DNA of 7,941 nt from Allopontixanthobacter sp041741895 (GTDB taxonomy: Bacteria; Pseudomonadota; Alphaproteobacteria; Sphingomonadales; Sphingomonadaceae). The stretch covers positions 1-7,941 of the forward strand of contig JBGSJO010000112.1 of NCBI GenBank assembly GCA_041741895.1, read 5' to 3'. The notes beneath the pieces were generated by a model. The model saw only the letters and a program-made list of their open reading frames with translations. It did no database searches and had not been told where the DNA came from. Shown in pieces: positions 6,911 to 7,941 of the stretch (the first letter of the stretch is position 1; each line of letters starts with the position of its first letter). Position numbers and translations under genes: made by a program.

Positions 6911-7552
6911 TTATTCGCCTGTAGAGGTCTCTTTGAGACCGCCCTGACCGGTTGGTGCCTGGCCGCGATAGCTGGCGATGGCCTTGGTCGACGTAGTGAC
7001 GACCGTTTCGCCGGTGCCCTTCTGACCTGTGATAAGGTCTTCCGGATTGGCAACCATCGCGGCAAGATTGCCGTTGATAGCGCAGCCATATCCAGCATGC
7101 GTAGCGTTATTGTAATTCATATCGGATTTTTCTTCCCAATCAGGACAACCCGGCACCGAAGCGGTGGAGCGGGTGATGACCACGCGCGCAGCGCCCGGTT
7201 CGATATAGCCCGCCGTGACCGGCGCACCTTCCTCGACCAGAATACCGTGACGCCCGGCCAGCTTGCTGACTGAATCGCGGGTGACGCTGCTTATCATCGG
7301 ATCATCGATCGATATCCGGTCGCCGTAGCGCAGGTCCATCGACTGGAACCAGGCGGCCAGCCGCTGTTGTTCGGATATCGACAGACCACCTGCCCCGGCC
7401 TGCACATCGAATGTGTAATTGGTCCGTTCGACAACTGGTTGGCGCATACTTTCAAGCCCGCGATTGGTGGGCATTCCGCCACAGGCGCTGAGGGTAATCC
7501 CGAGCGAGAGGGCGAGAAAGCCAGCTAGTTTGCGATGTGATGCAATAGGCAT
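6911..7552 (-). CDS. cpaD: Pilus assembly lipoprotein CpaD
   Basis: This is a 213-residue protein of the Pilus_CpaD family. I use the ATG at 7552 because AAAGGTG lies upstream with suitable spacing and because it gives a compact lipoprotein signal: basic start, hydrophobic core LAGFLALSLGITL, and lipobox LSAC with lipidated Cys24. A GTG at 7570 would add six residues and overlap the cpaC stop by four bases. Family-like segments are NYTFDVQ, SEQQRLAAWFQS, and a C-terminal half with RSTASVPGCPDW, GYGCAINGNLAAMVANPEDLI and TSTKAIASYRGQ. Two cysteines in the mature part (about 136 and 157) could form a disulphide in the periplasm. CpaD works with the CpaC secretin in the outer membrane, and it sits directly between cpaC and cpaE. 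Confidence 0.92.
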   Translation of the reverse strand: MPIASHRKLAGFLALSLGITLSACGGMPTNRGLESMRQPVVERTNYTFDVQAGAGGLSISEQQRLAAWFQSMDLRYGDRISIDDPMISSVTRDSVSKLAGRHGILVEEGAPVTAGYIEPGAARVVITRSTASVPGCPDWEEKSDMNYNNATHAGYGCAINGNLAAMVANPEDLITGQKGTGETVVTTSTKAIASYRGQAPTGQGGLKETSTGE

Positions 7553-7566
7553 TGTGTTCACCTTTC

Positions 7567-7941
7567 TCACTTGAGGCTGAAGCCGGGAACGGCAGCGTCG
7601 GCAGTGCGTTCCTTGTTGCGTTTGGAGTTCCTGGCATCCGCAGTGCGTTCTTCAGTTTGCGAACCTGGCACCACAGCGGCAGGATCATACTGAGACACCG
7701 ATGGCGGCGGAGCGTTACCGTCCCTGACCGTCGGCATCGGGCGTGAAGCCCCGCTGACGCCGTCATTATCCCGGTAACCGATCAGGCTTTGCAGTTCGGT
7801 CGCCGCACGGAAACCATCGGTCGGCAATTTGATCTCGCTCGCATCCACGGGCTTGACCAGATAGGGCGTGACAATAATGACCAGTTCGGTTTCGCCGCGG
7901 CGGAACGAACGCGAACGGAACAGATTGCCCAGGATCGGCGT
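7567..7941 (-). CDS. cpaC: CpaC/RcpA-type secretin, C-terminal part (cut by window edge)
   Basis: Only the last 124 codons are in the window; the gene continues beyond position 7941 and no start is visible. The first residues, read inward from the edge, are TPILGNLFRSRSFRRGETE followed by LVIIVTPYLVKPV. This is the end of the secretin beta-barrel domain found in type II/III secretion and Tad systems. CpaC forms the outer-membrane channel for the Flp pilus. After the barrel comes a tail of roughly 70 residues rich in proline and charged residues, with two copies of ERTADA thirteen codons apart near the end (TEERTADA and NKERTADA) and a final PGFSLK. This tail looks disordered. The stop is 14 bases before the cpaD ATG. 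The identification rests on the barrel motif and the gene order. Confidence 0.9.
   Translation of the reverse strand, partial: TPILGNLFRSRSFRRGETELVIIVTPYLVKPVDASEIKLPTDGFRAATELQSLIGYRDNDGVSGASRPMPTVRDGNAPPPSVSQYDPAAVVPGSQTEERTADARNSKRNKERTADAAVPGFSLK
7601..7650 (-). repeat. In-frame short direct repeat in the cpaC tail
   Basis: GCAGTGCGTTC occurs at 7601-7611 and again at 7640-7650, an offset of 39 bases or exactly thirteen codons. Both copies encode ERTADA in the C-terminal tail of the secretin. The flanking bases differ, so it may be a decayed tandem duplication or repeated selection for the same short peptide. Confidence 0.6.

Overview
The window (about 60% G+C) looks like chromosome of an alphaproteobacterium, most likely a sphingomonad of the Erythrobacter/Novosphingobium type. 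This placement is inferred from the style of the proteins (alphaproteobacterial CpaC/CpaD/CpaE/TadB/TadC, an HSD10-like SDR and a MarR with a DDGRSHLLALT wing) and from codon use. It was not tested by a database search.

Left half, plus strand (22-3499): a compact acyl-CoA degradation cassette. It holds a thiolase, a short-chain 3-hydroxyacyl-CoA-dehydrogenase-like SDR and a crotonase-family protein, followed by a MarR-family regulator. The first three are closely spaced (54 and 33 bases between genes) and each has a good ribosome binding site, so they are probably co-transcribed. Together they could cover the hydration, oxidation and thiolysis steps of a beta-oxidation-like pathway. No acyl-CoA dehydrogenase or CoA ligase is present, and the substrate cannot be read from the sequence. 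The crotonase appears to lack both canonical catalytic glutamates. The MarR protein is the obvious candidate regulator.

Right half, minus strand (7941 down to 3539): part of a Tad/Flp pilus operon read in the order cpaC (3' end only) - cpaD - cpaE/tadZ - tadB - tadC. It encodes the outer-membrane secretin, its lipoprotein partner, a receiver-like plus MinD-like localisation protein, and the two inner-membrane platform proteins. The motor ATPase gene cpaF/tadA, which in the Caulobacter-type order sits between cpaE and tadB, is not there. Only 85 non-coding bases separate those two genes.

The two halves converge at about 3500-3538. A perfect 13-bp hairpin followed by a T-run on the minus strand lies inside the last codons of the marR gene and is a strong candidate for the tad operon terminator. 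There is no stretch over 300 bases without a gene, and I see no RNA gene, mobile element, CRISPR array or origin. Overall this is a fairly ordinary region. The points worth a second look are the missing cpaF, the terminator embedded in a coding sequence, and the altered active sites of CpaE and the crotonase.
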